Positions 1 to 8,314 of a stretch of 64,000 bases of DNA are shown here, piece by piece. A program made the position numbers and the translations under genes. The stretch comes from Owenweeksia sp963758205 (GTDB lineage: Bacteria > Bacteroidota > Bacteroidia > Flavobacteriales > Schleiferiaceae): the NCBI GenBank assembly GCA_963758205.1, contig CAVWUM010000002.1, positions 1,736,001 to 1,800,000 of the forward strand. The letters are read 5' to 3'. Each line of letters starts with the position of its first letter. Position 1 is the first letter of the stretch. The notes below the pieces were generated by a model, which was not told the origin of the DNA, did not search any database, and was given only the letters and a program-made list of their open reading frames with translations.

Positions 1-328
1 CAAATCCAGCATCGCCTTTTTCTATAACCACCACATTGCGCGAGCGTTGAAGAAGGTTACCAAACTGCTCAGGCGTAACCTGCCTTATATTAAAAATAGG
101 TTCGCCCTGCGGTAAGCCGGCCTGTGGCTCGTTAAAGTATCTTCTGAAAACTTCACCGGGGCTATCCTGCCAAAGGGATTCCTCTGCAACTACAATAATA
201 TCCAGCCGCCCGCCATTACTGTTGGGTAACAGGTTTTTATCTGTTGTGGTAGTTGTGCCGGGGCCTGTTTCATTACAGGAGGCGAAAGTAAACGAGGTTA
301 GTACGAGTAAAAAAAGCTTTTTGAGCAT
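1..328 (-). CDS. DUF4837 family lipoprotein (5' part, runs off the window)
   Basis: The start codon is at 328 and the frame stays open to base 1, so about the first 109 residues are present. It opens with MLKKLFLLVLTSFTFASC, a lipoprotein signal with the lipobox cysteine at residue 18. A low-complexity Thr stretch follows, then a domain with LPNSNGGRLDIIVVAEESLW and a later VVVIEKGDAGF. This arrangement matches the Bacteroidota DUF4837 family, which has no known function. Its ATG overlaps the TGA stop of the upstream mltD by one base (TGATG), which suggests translational coupling. The family assignment is from memory of the pattern; the C-terminus is outside the window. Confidence 0.8.
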   Translation of the reverse strand, partial: MLKKLFLLVLTSFTFASCNETGPGTTTTTDKNLLPNSNGGRLDIIVVAEESLWQDSPGEVFRRYFNEPQAGLPQGEPIFNIRQVTPEQFGNLLQRSRNVVVIEKGDAGF

Positions 329-1842
329 CAGCTGTTGGGATATATTTTTAGGCGCATACCGGGTTTAAGGCTACGTGCGTTTCTAATGTTGTTCCAGTCC
401 ATAATGTTTTGCGCACTTATACCGGGATACTTTTTAGCGATGCTGTAAAAGGTTTCCCCGCTTCGCACACTGTGCATTTTATATTCCCCCTTGGTGTCTG
501 TTTTGGTGCTGGATGATGCTGTAACCGTTCCGCTTTTTCTGGGATAAATGGCCAGGTTTTGTCCAACCCTGATGGTATTGCCACGGAGGCCATTCCATCT
601 GCGGATGCTGCTTACTGAAACGCCATACCTCTCCGCTATCGTTCCCAGCACTTCCCCTCTGCGTACCTTGTGGTAAATCTTCTGATCCATTACCACTTCC
701 TGGGCAGGTATTTCAGGTGTTTTTTGGGCAAAGTCCCTTTTAGCCAATGAGTAAATAGAATCCTCATTAGCGATAAACATTCCCATTTTTTGGGATGGCA
801 AAATCAGCTGGTAAGGCTCTTTATCATTTTTAGGGATAACCTTGTAGCGGAAAGCGGGATTTAAAAATTCCAACTCATCCTGAGAGATATCCATTAAGGC
901 CGAAATCTGCTCAAAGCTTATTTGCTCTTTTATAGAAATGGTATCTGTGGCGAAGTAGGAGGGCTTTACACCTTTGGGATAAATGAAGTGCTCAGGTGCA
1001 TAATTCATAATATAATTTACCGCAATAAAGGCGGGAACATATCCGGCCGTTTCCCTGGGCAGGTAAGGGCGAATTTCCCAGTAATCTCTTTTGCCGCCTG
1101 AGCGCCTGATGGCTTTATTTACGTTACCCGGCCCGGAGTTGTAAGCGGCCAGGGCAAGGTTCCAGTCGCCAAAAATGTTATACAAGGTATTAAGGTACTT
1201 ACATGCGGCCTCCGTTGATTTTAATGGATCGCTGCGTTCATCAATGTATGAAGTAACCGTAAGCCCCTGTAATTTACCAGTGGCGTACATAAACTGCCAT
1301 AGGCCCGTAGCTCCTACGCGGCTGCGCGCCATTGGATTTAGTGCAGATTCTACTATGGCCAAATACTTCAACTCCAAAGGAAGCCCCCAGCGGTCCAGAG
1401 CTTCTTCAAACATAGGGAAGTAATACTCTGACAGGCCCAGCATTCGGCTTACCTGCTCCCTGCGCTTTAGCGCATATACATCAATATAGCGCTTCACTTC
1501 GGGGTTATAGTCCAGATGAAAAGGGGTTTCATTATTCAATTTGGCAATGCGCTCGCGGTAAATCTCATCATCAAAAGTAGGAGGTAGAAATGCTGTATCA
1601 TTTTCATCTACGGTAAACTCTTCTGTAGAAGCAATGGATGAATCGCTTATAAAAAAGCTGAAATTCAGCATGCTGTCCAGCTTCATTACAAAGGGATCAT
1701 CGCTAAGTGAGATTGCCGTAAGGTCTAGCGCCTTCACCTTTTTGGTGGTATCTGTTTCGGGTTCTGTCTGATAACTTCCCGCGCTGGCATAAGCACATCC
1801 CAAAAAGGGGATCAACAGAAAAAGATTCTTAAGAGTAGTCAA
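328..1842 (-). CDS. mltD: Membrane-bound lytic murein transglycosylase D (SLT domain plus two LysM)
   Basis: A 504-residue periplasmic peptidoglycan-cleaving enzyme. It has an N-terminal signal-like segment (LFLLIPFLGCAYASA). The SLT/GH23-type catalytic domain spans about 150-290, with VESALNPMARSRVGATG holding the likely catalytic Glu165 and the family motif AYNSGPGNVNKAI. Two LysM repeats lie at about 393-437 (KVRRGEVLGTIAERYGVS) and 456-501 (SVRSGETFYSIAKKYPGIS), which should bind glycan. It cleaves the MurNAc-GlcNAc bond to give 1,6-anhydro ends. It lies 237 bp downstream of gatA and is coupled to the DUF4837 gene. Length and domain order are normal for Bacteroidota MltD. Confidence 0.93.
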   Translation of the reverse strand: MTTLKNLFLLIPFLGCAYASAGSYQTEPETDTTKKVKALDLTAISLSDDPFVMKLDSMLNFSFFISDSSIASTEEFTVDENDTAFLPPTFDDEIYRERIAKLNNETPFHLDYNPEVKRYIDVYALKRREQVSRMLGLSEYYFPMFEEALDRWGLPLELKYLAIVESALNPMARSRVGATGLWQFMYATGKLQGLTVTSYIDERSDPLKSTEAACKYLNTLYNIFGDWNLALAAYNSGPGNVNKAIRRSGGKRDYWEIRPYLPRETAGYVPAFIAVNYIMNYAPEHFIYPKGVKPSYFATDTISIKEQISFEQISALMDISQDELEFLNPAFRYKVIPKNDKEPYQLILPSQKMGMFIANEDSIYSLAKRDFAQKTPEIPAQEVVMDQKIYHKVRRGEVLGTIAERYGVSVSSIRRWNGLRGNTIRVGQNLAIYPRKSGTVTASSSTKTDTKGEYKMHSVRSGETFYSIAKKYPGISAQNIMDWNNIRNARSLKPGMRLKIYPNS

Positions 1843-2079
1843 AGTGAGTATTTTTTAGAGTTTCAGTGAAATCAAAAATAATAAACAATACGTTGGTTTA
1901 CAGCTGTATGCGTGATTAAGCTTACGCAAAAAGTGCCGGACGCTATAGCATTTATCATTCCAAAAAACGCAGGTTTATTGCCTTATAGTCTTTGGAATTA
2001 GTAATTTTTCTACAGCAAAATTCAAAGTTTGAAAATAATAGACGCCCAAACTTGCAGGCGTATCCTACTTTTTCAACCC

Positions 2080-3501
2080 TTAGTTGTTCATTAAGCGGTG
2101 CGAAAACTGAAGTAAGCCCTTCTCATCAAAAGAAGGAGCCATTAATTGGATACCAAACGGGAGCCCGTTGCTATGCTTACCCATGGGTAATGATATGGCC
2201 GGCATTCCGCAGATATTGGCCTGTACGGTAAAGATATCCTCCAGGTACATTACGGTGGGGTCACTCTTTTCGCGGCCAATCTCAAATGCAGTACCCGGTG
2301 TGGTGGGCGATAATATCAGATCGTAACTCTTAAAAACCTCCTCCGCCTGATTTTTGATTAGCCTCCGGGCTTTTTGTGCCTTGCCGTAATAGGCATCATA
2401 ATAACCGCTGCTCAATACAAAAGTGCCCAGCAATATTCTGCGTTTTACCTCTGTACCAAAACCTTCGGTACGTGAAAGTTTGTAGGTAGATTCCAGATCA
2501 TGCGCATTTTCACTGCGGTAACCGAAATGGATACCGTCATAGCGCGCCAGGTTAGACGAAGCCTCGGCCGTGGTAAGCACATAATACGTAGGCACCATAT
2601 AATCCAGGTAAGGCGAACTTACAGGCTCTACGGTATGGCCTTCATCCTTAAGTTTATCGATAAGGTTTAATACACTGTCGCGGATTTCCGGGTCGAGCTT
2701 ATCGTTTACCAAACATTCTTTGATGTACCCGATTTTCATCTTTTTGCCATCACTATTTGCGCCAAGCTCTACAGGCTCTACTTCCTTACGGGAGAGGGTA
2801 CTGTCGTATTCATCCACACCGGCCATCACTTCGTATAAAAGGGCCGCATCCTCTATACTCTTGGTAAAGGGTCCAATCTGATCAAAGCTGGAAGCATAGG
2901 CAATAAGCCCATGGCGCGATATGCGGCCATAAGTGGGTTTAAAACCAACTACACCACAAAAACTGGCCGGCTGACGGATACTTCCACCGGTATCACTACC
3001 CAATGCGGCCTGGCAAAGGTTGGCGGCAACCGCTACCGCGCTAGCACCGGATGAACCACCCGGCACTTTGGTTTTATCGTGTGGGTTTTTTACCGGGCCA
3101 TACACCGAAAATTCGTTAGAAGAACCCATCGCAAATTCATCACAGCTCAGGCGACCGATAATTATGGCATCTTCGTCCAGCAGGCGCTCAATGGCCGTGG
3201 CATCAAACAGTGAGTTAAAACCTTCTAGTATTTTAGAAGAAGCGGTAACCTCATGCCCACGGTAGCACATGTTATCCTTAATACCGATAACCATACCCGC
3301 CAGTTTGCCGGCTGTGCCACGCTGTAGCTTAAGATCAATTACGGTAGCCCGGCTACGGGCATCATGTGCAAAAACCTCAACAAAAGCGTTGAGGTCTTCA
3401 TTTTCGTCAATGCGGGTGAGGTACTGTTCTACCAGTTGCGTACAGCTAAGAGAGCCATCGGCCAGCTTAGCCTGTATTTCAGCAAGGTTTTTAAACTCCA
3501 T
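2080..3501 (-). CDS. gatA: Asp-tRNA(Asn)/Glu-tRNA(Gln) amidotransferase subunit A
   Basis: A 473-residue amidase-signature protein of normal GatA length. The Ser-cisSer-Lys triad is visible: Lys75 in GIKDN, Ser150 in VPGGSSGAS and Ser174 in GSDTGGSIRQPASFCGVVGF. The spacings K-75-S-24-S match characterised GatA. The motif FKPTYGRISRHGLIAYASS and the C-terminal MPAISLPMG are also typical. Within GatCAB it hydrolyses glutamine and supplies ammonia to amidate misacylated Glu-tRNA(Gln) or Asp-tRNA(Asn). No gatB or gatC is in this window, so the operon is split, as is common in Bacteroidota. It lies 27 bp downstream of tatA. Confidence 0.95.
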   Translation of the reverse strand: MEFKNLAEIQAKLADGSLSCTQLVEQYLTRIDENEDLNAFVEVFAHDARSRATVIDLKLQRGTAGKLAGMVIGIKDNMCYRGHEVTASSKILEGFNSLFDATAIERLLDEDAIIIGRLSCDEFAMGSSNEFSVYGPVKNPHDKTKVPGGSSGASAVAVAANLCQAALGSDTGGSIRQPASFCGVVGFKPTYGRISRHGLIAYASSFDQIGPFTKSIEDAALLYEVMAGVDEYDSTLSRKEVEPVELGANSDGKKMKIGYIKECLVNDKLDPEIRDSVLNLIDKLKDEGHTVEPVSSPYLDYMVPTYYVLTTAEASSNLARYDGIHFGYRSENAHDLESTYKLSRTEGFGTEVKRRILLGTFVLSSGYYDAYYGKAQKARRLIKNQAEEVFKSYDLILSPTTPGTAFEIGREKSDPTVMYLEDIFTVQANICGMPAISLPMGKHSNGLPFGIQLMAPSFDEKGLLQFSHRLMNN

Positions 3502-3528
3502 TAATGGGGGATGGTTTTTGGGAGGGTC

Positions 3529-3726
3529 TTACTTTTTGTCAGAAGAAGGCTCTTTGTCGTCTTCCTTTACTGCATTCTTAAATTCCTTTACTCCACCACC
3601 CAGTCCACGCATTAGCTCAGGTATTTTGCGGCCACCAAACAATAGTAGCACAACCACCACAATAAGAAGTATTTGTGGCCATCCAATCACACCAAGCATT
3701 ACAGATGCAAGATTCATAAAAAGCAT
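3529..3726 (-). CDS. tatA: Sec-independent translocase subunit TatA/TatE
   Basis: A 65-residue protein: a short N-terminus, one membrane helix (GWPQILLIVVVVLLLFGG), then the TatA hinge and amphipathic helix with GGRKIPELMRGLGGGVKEFK, then a charged tail rich in Lys, Glu and Asp. The FGG plus KIPEL signature is diagnostic. TatA multimers form the membrane passage for folded twin-arginine substrates. Met4 (3717) is an equally plausible start, giving MNLASVMLG. The next gene in the minus-strand cluster is gatA. In related genomes tatA is usually next to the M23 gene; here that adjacency is broken by the plus-strand islet at 3871-6023. Confidence 0.95.
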   Translation of the reverse strand: MLFMNLASVMLGVIGWPQILLIVVVVLLLFGGRKIPELMRGLGGGVKEFKNAVKEDDKEPSSDKK

Positions 3727-3870
3727 TTTTTAATTCGGCTGCAAATTTAGGGATTTTGGGTTAGGATGAATAGCCACAGATTATTGCGATTGAGCAGTTT
3801 TTTGGCAAAGCAGAAAGCTCCTACTTTAAAGGGAAATAGAATACATTCGTTTCCACTTTTTAACGAATCA

Positions 3871-4476
3871 ATGACTAACCAAAAATTCACGCTAACCATC
3901 ATTTCCCTTGTCTTTTTATTGACCTCCTGCGGTATTTGGCGTGTACCAAATTCAACTAAAGAAGACTTTACCTATTGCTATACCGGTGAAAGGACAGGCC
4001 TGGACACACTTATACAGACAGACGGCCACTACTTATTTACACTCACATACTCAAGGCAGGAAGGAAGCCCACCTGAAGAGGTGGAAAAATCAACTCAGTA
4101 TAAAGTAGGGTTTTACAATGATGGAACTTTTATCTATAGATATGAATGTGGAGAGGGCTTTTGGGGAAGATACATTGTGGTGTCTGATACCATAAAGGCT
4201 CAGTTCATTAGTCCACCCGGTAGCATGTCTTGGATCAAATCAGAGGCCTGGTTTTTAATACGGAGTTCTGAAGTGATTGAACAGATTGTATTAAAGTATC
4301 GAGATAAAGTGACCTCTGAATATCTAAATAACTATAATAAGTCAAAAAATTACATGCTATCTCAAGGACAATTCGTATCGGAAAATGACCTCCCAGACCC
4401 AAATTATAGTTGGTTAAAAAAAGAGAGTTGGTATTGGTGTAATAAGGATTTATACAATAATTGGATTAAGGAATAA
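3871..4476 (+). CDS. Hypothetical lipoprotein
   Basis: I do not recognise the family. The open frame extends upstream to 3766, but the internal ATG at 3871 gives a clean lipoprotein signal (MTNQKFTLTIISLVFLLTSC with Cys20), so I start there (201 residues). The mature part is polar with many aromatic residues, for example GFYNDGTFIYRYECGEGFWG, and ends in WYWCNKDLYNNWIKE. It probably sits on a membrane facing the periplasm. It is on the strand opposite to the flanking core genes and 6 bp before the next gene, so the two are likely cotranscribed. The islet context suggests accessory content. Confidence 0.6.
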   Translation: MTNQKFTLTIISLVFLLTSCGIWRVPNSTKEDFTYCYTGERTGLDTLIQTDGHYLFTLTYSRQEGSPPEEVEKSTQYKVGFYNDGTFIYRYECGEGFWGRYIVVSDTIKAQFISPPGSMSWIKSEAWFLIRSSEVIEQIVLKYRDKVTSEYLNNYNKSKNYMLSQGQFVSENDLPDPNYSWLKKESWYWCNKDLYNNWIKE

Positions 4477-4482
4477 GTAATA

Positions 4483-5295
4483 ATGAAACAGGGAGTTATA
4501 TTGGGCTTTTTGCTCTTTGGTAGCGTGATCAATAGTTATGGCCAGCGTACAAAGCCGTTAAGTGGTGTTTATGTGGGAGGTGGTATGTCTATGGCACTGC
4601 CTGGCCAGGTTAGCGAAGGAGGACAAAATCATGTCTATAGGACTTCAGCAAAAAGTTATACTTTGGGTAGTGGTTATTTGCTTGAACTCGGAGGTAGAAT
4701 CAGTCTCAATAAAAATTTATTTGTAGACGTAAAAGCCAAAGGTTTTCAATCTTTTGAGTTCAGTTATGAAACACAACTTGCCCCAAATCAAGAAGTGGAA
4801 GACAATACGCTTAGAGCACAAACTCTAATTTTCATGCCGGGAATTGGCACACGTTCTAATCTTGGCAGGACTGCAGGACTTAGCTTAATAGTTGGGCCCA
4901 ATATTGGATTAGCGGCTATTGATGCCAGGAGAGGAGTAGTTGAAAGTGGAGGAGAAATTTTTAATGCGGCCAAATCTGAAATTAGAGGGGGCCATATTTA
5001 CGGTTTTCGATCATCACTTATGCTTGACTTTGGCTTATCGGAAAAGTTAAAACTTATAATGGGGATTGAAGCCATTTATAGTATATATAAGCCCAATAGT
5101 GAAGAGCTGGTGGAATTGATTCAAACGGGTCAGAAGACAGATATAAGCGCTTGGCCAAGAGCTCAAAAAGAAAGGAGTTTTGTTGAGGATCCACAATCAG
5201 TATCTTTTACAGATAACGATCCTTTGCCTGTTGCACAGCAGCTATACAATCTTTCATCGGTCGCTTTTAAGGTTCATTTGCTCTATTCCTTTTAA
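4483..5295 (+). CDS. Outer-membrane beta-barrel-like protein
   Basis: A 270-residue protein with a Sec signal (MKQGVILGFLLFGSVINSYGQ). It then alternates Gly/aromatic strands: SGVYVGGGMSMALPG, YLLELGGRISLNKNLFVDVK, RSSLMLDFGLSEKLKLIMGI. It ends in hydrophobic strand-like LSSVAFKVHLLYSF with terminal Phe, typical of small outer-membrane barrels of the porin/OmpW-like superfamily. The exact family is not recognised. It follows the lipoprotein gene by 6 bp, probably in one transcript; a lipoprotein and barrel pair would act at the outer membrane. Barrel topology is inferred from strand pattern only. Confidence 0.6.
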   Translation: MKQGVILGFLLFGSVINSYGQRTKPLSGVYVGGGMSMALPGQVSEGGQNHVYRTSAKSYTLGSGYLLELGGRISLNKNLFVDVKAKGFQSFEFSYETQLAPNQEVEDNTLRAQTLIFMPGIGTRSNLGRTAGLSLIVGPNIGLAAIDARRGVVESGGEIFNAAKSEIRGGHIYGFRSSLMLDFGLSEKLKLIMGIEAIYSIYKPNSEELVELIQTGQKTDISAWPRAQKERSFVEDPQSVSFTDNDPLPVAQQLYNLSSVAFKVHLLYSF

Positions 5296-5300
5296 GGAGT

Positions 5301-5345
5301 TTACTTCCCCGCTAACCAGGGCTGTGGATCCAGCATCTGGCTTTC
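5301..5345 (-). pseudogene. Ghost of the 3' end of the M23/EnvC-like gene
   Basis: On the minus strand this 45-nt stretch reads ESQMLDPQPWLAGK followed by TAA, exactly the last 14 residues and stop of the intact gene ending at 6037. The DNA differs at only three positions over 46 nt (5301-5346 against 6037-6082), all silent. Upstream of it the match stops abruptly. The fragment and the real gene end form direct repeats around the 5346-6036 segment, which carries one lipoprotein gene. It is a remnant of duplication or site-directed insertion at the gene end. Confidence 0.8.
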
Positions 5346-5525
5346 TGAAGAGTTTTGATGGTATGGGCGGTTAAAGATTTATCAGCCTATCGGAGATAAT
5401 ATTCAGGTAGCTGTAAAGGAGGCTATGCTTTGGTAATTGCTTTAAGCTTTATTTTTCTACGTTTGATAAATTATTGCAATGAAGCAATGAGTATATAAGT
5501 GCTCTAAACCTTTCATACCTAATTT

Positions 5526-6023
5526 ATGAAGACAAACGCTTTGGTTCTGCTTAGTCTGATACTTTTTACAAGTAATAGTTGTAACCCATCCCGTGCTCTG
5601 CCCATGACGATTTCAAGAGATATGGAAGGTACTGCCCAATTCCGCACGGATGGGGTGTATTATCGCACACAGTTAAGAAAAGGGCAGGAGCAAACTGTAT
5701 TTATCGTTTTTTATCAGAACGGAGTTGCGAGTGGTTTTAAATTCATGCCAGGTAGTATTGAGGATTTAGCTCGTTATATTGAAAAGGAAGCAAACCAACA
5801 ACACGGTTATTTACCACTATGGTGGGGAATTTACAATGTAGAAGGTAATACTCTTAATGTAGAGCATTGGGTGGCCAATGGCCCCGGTTCTTATTCACCC
5901 TCTCTCTATAAAGCAACTATTTTAAATGATACCATTCTTGATTTTAATGTATCTGCCTTTGGAAGGATGCAGTTTTATTCTTTAGAGAATAAACCAGATA
6001 GCACCAATGCCTTTATTGAATAG
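5526..6023 (+). CDS. Hypothetical lipoprotein
   Basis: A 165-residue protein with a lipoprotein signal, MKTNALVLLSLILFTSNSC, lipobox Cys19. The mature portion has no motif I recognise. It is mainly beta-type (FRTDGVYYRTQLRKGQEQTV, NTLNVEHWVANGPGSYSPS). In tone it resembles the lipoprotein at 3871, with short strands separated by aromatic turns, but I see no clear homology. It converges on the M23-family gene, with 13 bp between the stops. It is the only gene inside the segment flanked by the direct repeat of the M23 gene end. Confidence 0.6.
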   Translation: MKTNALVLLSLILFTSNSCNPSRALPMTISRDMEGTAQFRTDGVYYRTQLRKGQEQTVFIVFYQNGVASGFKFMPGSIEDLARYIEKEANQQHGYLPLWWGIYNVEGNTLNVEHWVANGPGSYSPSLYKATILNDTILDFNVSAFGRMQFYSLENKPDSTNAFIE

Positions 6024-6036
6024 TAAAGCTTAGACC

Positions 6037-7491
6037 TTACTTCCCCGCCAACCAAGGCTGCGGATCCAGCATCTGGCTTTCTTTCCACAGCTCAAAGTGG
6101 AGGATGGTTTTACCTTCGGTAGCATCGGTGTAAACCAAACCTAGTTCCTGTTTAGCAGAAACCTTATCTCCTGTTTTTACATATACCTCGCTAAGGTTGT
6201 TGTAAATGGTAAAGTAGTTACCATGCTGCACCAGCACGGCCAGGTTGCTGCCCGGTATGCGGATTACGCTGGCCACTTCTCCATCAAAGGCCGCACGGGC
6301 TTTACTTCCACTTTCGGTGGCAATGTCGATACCATTGTTATTTATTACCACACTCTTAGCAACTGGGTGTTGCTGTGGCCCAAAACCTGAAACCACCAAT
6401 CCCCGTTCTACGGGCCAGGGCAAGCGGCTTTTATTGGCCGCAAAGCTGGCGGCCAGTTTACTGGCTTCTGGCGTAAGCCCATAAGGAGTGGCGGCTTTTA
6501 CCGGGGCTGCTGCCACCGCTTTATTAGCGGCACGCAGCTCTTCTTTTTTCTTTTCAATAAGGTTTTCCAAATTTCGGTTGGAAGTGCCGTTATTGTAATC
6601 CTTACCCGGTACAAGGCCCACCCGCTTGGCTTCTTCCTCAATATTCTGCCGGATGGCTTTTTCCTTAGCCTTTTTTATTTCGGCTGCAATTATGCGCTGT
6701 ATTTCGCCTTCCAGTTGTTTGGCCTTGGCCTGTTTATCCTTTAGTTCTTTTGTAATCTCACTTTCCTTTTGCTGTAGTTCAGCAATGGAGCGTTCCTGCT
6801 CCTGTTTTTCAGATTGCAGCTTACCACGCTCCTGTAGCATCTGTGCTTTTACGGCTTCCTTCTTTACTTTCTTCTGGTTCAGTTCAGCCAGCTTATCATT
6901 CAGGTCGTTTTCCTTTTTCTTTATCTCTTCTACCTGCCGCCTGCGGAATTCGCTGTACTGTTTCATGTACTCCAAACGCCTTATGGCCTGGTTAAAATCC
7001 TTTGACGAAAGGATAAACATCAACCGGCTGTAGCTATTGCTGCTTTTCCGCGCCTGACGTATCATTTTGGCATAGTCCTCCTTCAGTCGTTCCACCTGTG
7101 CTTCCAGGGTATCGATCTCTATTTGCAGGGCCGTCATCTCTTTGGTGATGAGGTCAGTTTCACGATCCAGCGTAGCAATAAGATTCTCGCGCAAGCGGAG
7201 TTTTTGCTCCACCGTTTGCACGTTACTTACCGAAGATTTCCTGATTTTCTGGGTTTCCTGAAGGATTTTATTGGCCAGCTCAATTTCATCCTGGAGGCGG
7301 ATTTTTTGCTTTTCTAGCTTTGCCTTGCGGCCATCGGTTTGCCCGGATGATAGAAGTGGTATGGTTAATATAAGCGCACAAAATATAATTCTCAACAAAA
7401 AGTAAAGCCCCCCAACCCCCGAAGGGGGGGCGGCCCCATGTATAGCTATCTGCCCCATCGGGGTTTTGGGGGACTTAATCCATCTTAGCAT
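6037..7491 (-). CDS. EnvC-like murein hydrolase activator (coiled coil plus degenerate M23/LytM domain)
   Basis: A signal segment (IIFCALILTIPLLSSGQ) is followed by a long coiled coil of Glu/Lys/Gln repeats (about residues 52-300 of the 484-residue frame), then a C-terminal LytM domain. The zinc and catalytic positions are lost: NNGID replaces HxGxD, IYNNLSE replaces YAHLS, and ILHFEL replaces HLHFE. This points to a non-enzymatic activator of amidases, as in EnvC. The ATG at 7491 would place a translated inverted-repeat element (7404-7475) before the signal peptide. TTG at 7398 or 7395 gives a normal signal peptide and is my preferred start. It overlaps or abuts the DUF4292 gene. Confidence 0.85.
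   Translation of the reverse strand: MLRWIKSPKTPMGQIAIHGAAPPSGVGGLYFLLRIIFCALILTIPLLSSGQTDGRKAKLEKQKIRLQDEIELANKILQETQKIRKSSVSNVQTVEQKLRLRENLIATLDRETDLITKEMTALQIEIDTLEAQVERLKEDYAKMIRQARKSSNSYSRLMFILSSKDFNQAIRRLEYMKQYSEFRRRQVEEIKKKENDLNDKLAELNQKKVKKEAVKAQMLQERGKLQSEKQEQERSIAELQQKESEITKELKDKQAKAKQLEGEIQRIIAAEIKKAKEKAIRQNIEEEAKRVGLVPGKDYNNGTSNRNLENLIEKKKEELRAANKAVAAAPVKAATPYGLTPEASKLAASFAANKSRLPWPVERGLVVSGFGPQQHPVAKSVVINNNGIDIATESGSKARAAFDGEVASVIRIPGSNLAVLVQHGNYFTIYNNLSEVYVKTGDKVSAKQELGLVYTDATEGKTILHFELWKESQMLDPQPWLAGK
7404..7475. repeat. GC-rich inverted-repeat element at the 5' end of the M23 gene
   Basis: The outer arms are AAGCCCCCCAACCCCC on the left and, reading inward from the right, AAGTCCCCCAAAACCCC, with an inner CCCCCGAAGGGGG hairpin. 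Part of the element can be read in frame at the annotated start of the M23 gene, but this looks accidental. A related element lies at 49099-49228 and a different GC-rich one at 56711-56872. Such intergenic palindromes are common in Bacteroidota chromosomes. Confidence 0.7.
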
Positions 7492-8314
7492 AATCCGAAG
7501 GAATATTAAATGGATAGTTCAATTGAGGGTCGTTTTGCTCTACGCGCTTGATATCAAAAGTCAATTTAAGCTCTTCGCCATTTTCGAGGCGCTCAATATT
7601 CAGGGTTTGGGGATATACAGTGCCCGTTTCCCATAATTTGATGTCCTTGTAAGTGATGGTAGAGCTTTTACCTACGGCCAATTCCTGCTGCACCTGTATT
7701 TGCGGTTTGTAGGTTGTAGGTTCTACAAACACCTGCCTGAACTGCGTTTTTGAAAGATTACCCTCTACAGGTTTATCAGACTTAGGATCCGGGTCAAAAT
7801 CGGATAACAGGTAGGCACCCGGTCTGTAATACAAGTCAAAATCTTTACTTAAGTCGAAAAGCAGGTTTGCGCTGAGTATGGCCTGAATTTGTTCATAACC
7901 AAAGTTTAATTCCAGTTTTTGCTGCAAGTCGGCCACATTGCCCACAAAGTATTCCTTTTGCATGCGGTTTATAAAAGCCACGCTATCCTTGTAAACTATG
8001 GCCCGAGCTACTTTAATCCCCAATAATGGGTCGGCAATATCAACCCATACCAGGCTATCGGTAAGTATGCGTACCTCAAGCCTGAAATTTTGAGACTCGC
8101 TACCCTTACTATAATTGGCATTACCCGAAATTCGGATCGATTGAAAATTGTTTTCCGCAGCCAGTACCCTTTCTACCAGCGCCTTTTGCTTTATGGGCGC
8201 AGGTGAGCCTTCCGGCAGCTTTTTGCTGGATTTACAGGCTACTGCTAAAAGCAGTATTGCGAAGTAAAAAGAGAGTTTATTCAACAATTTTGCCTTCACG
8301 TATTTTTTGATCAA
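7475..8314 (-). CDS. DUF4292 family lipoprotein
   Basis: A 279-residue protein. An N-terminal region KLSFYFAILLLAVAC gives a lipoprotein signal with Cys27. The mature protein has the DUF4292 pattern: ENNFQSIRISGNANYSKGSE, then DSLVWVDIADPLLGIKVARA and KEYFVGNVADLQQKL. The fold family resembles LolA/LolB-type half-barrels, so a role in lipoprotein or lipid handling at the outer membrane is possible but unproven. It overlaps the end of the TPR gene by 38 bp (a later in-frame start would reduce this). Position between the TPR and M23 genes is the conserved Bacteroidota order. Confidence 0.85.
   Translation of the reverse strand: MIKKYVKAKLLNKLSFYFAILLLAVACKSSKKLPEGSPAPIKQKALVERVLAAENNFQSIRISGNANYSKGSESQNFRLEVRILTDSLVWVDIADPLLGIKVARAIVYKDSVAFINRMQKEYFVGNVADLQQKLELNFGYEQIQAILSANLLFDLSKDFDLYYRPGAYLLSDFDPDPKSDKPVEGNLSKTQFRQVFVEPTTYKPQIQVQQELAVGKSSTITYKDIKLWETGTVYPQTLNIERLENGEELKLTFDIKRVEQNDPQLNYPFNIPSDYAKMD

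Noticed and set aside
5180..5374. A 64-codon plus-strand frame at the end of the barrel gene
   Set aside because: It overlaps the barrel gene and the ghost of the M23 end in a different frame; no signal or domain.
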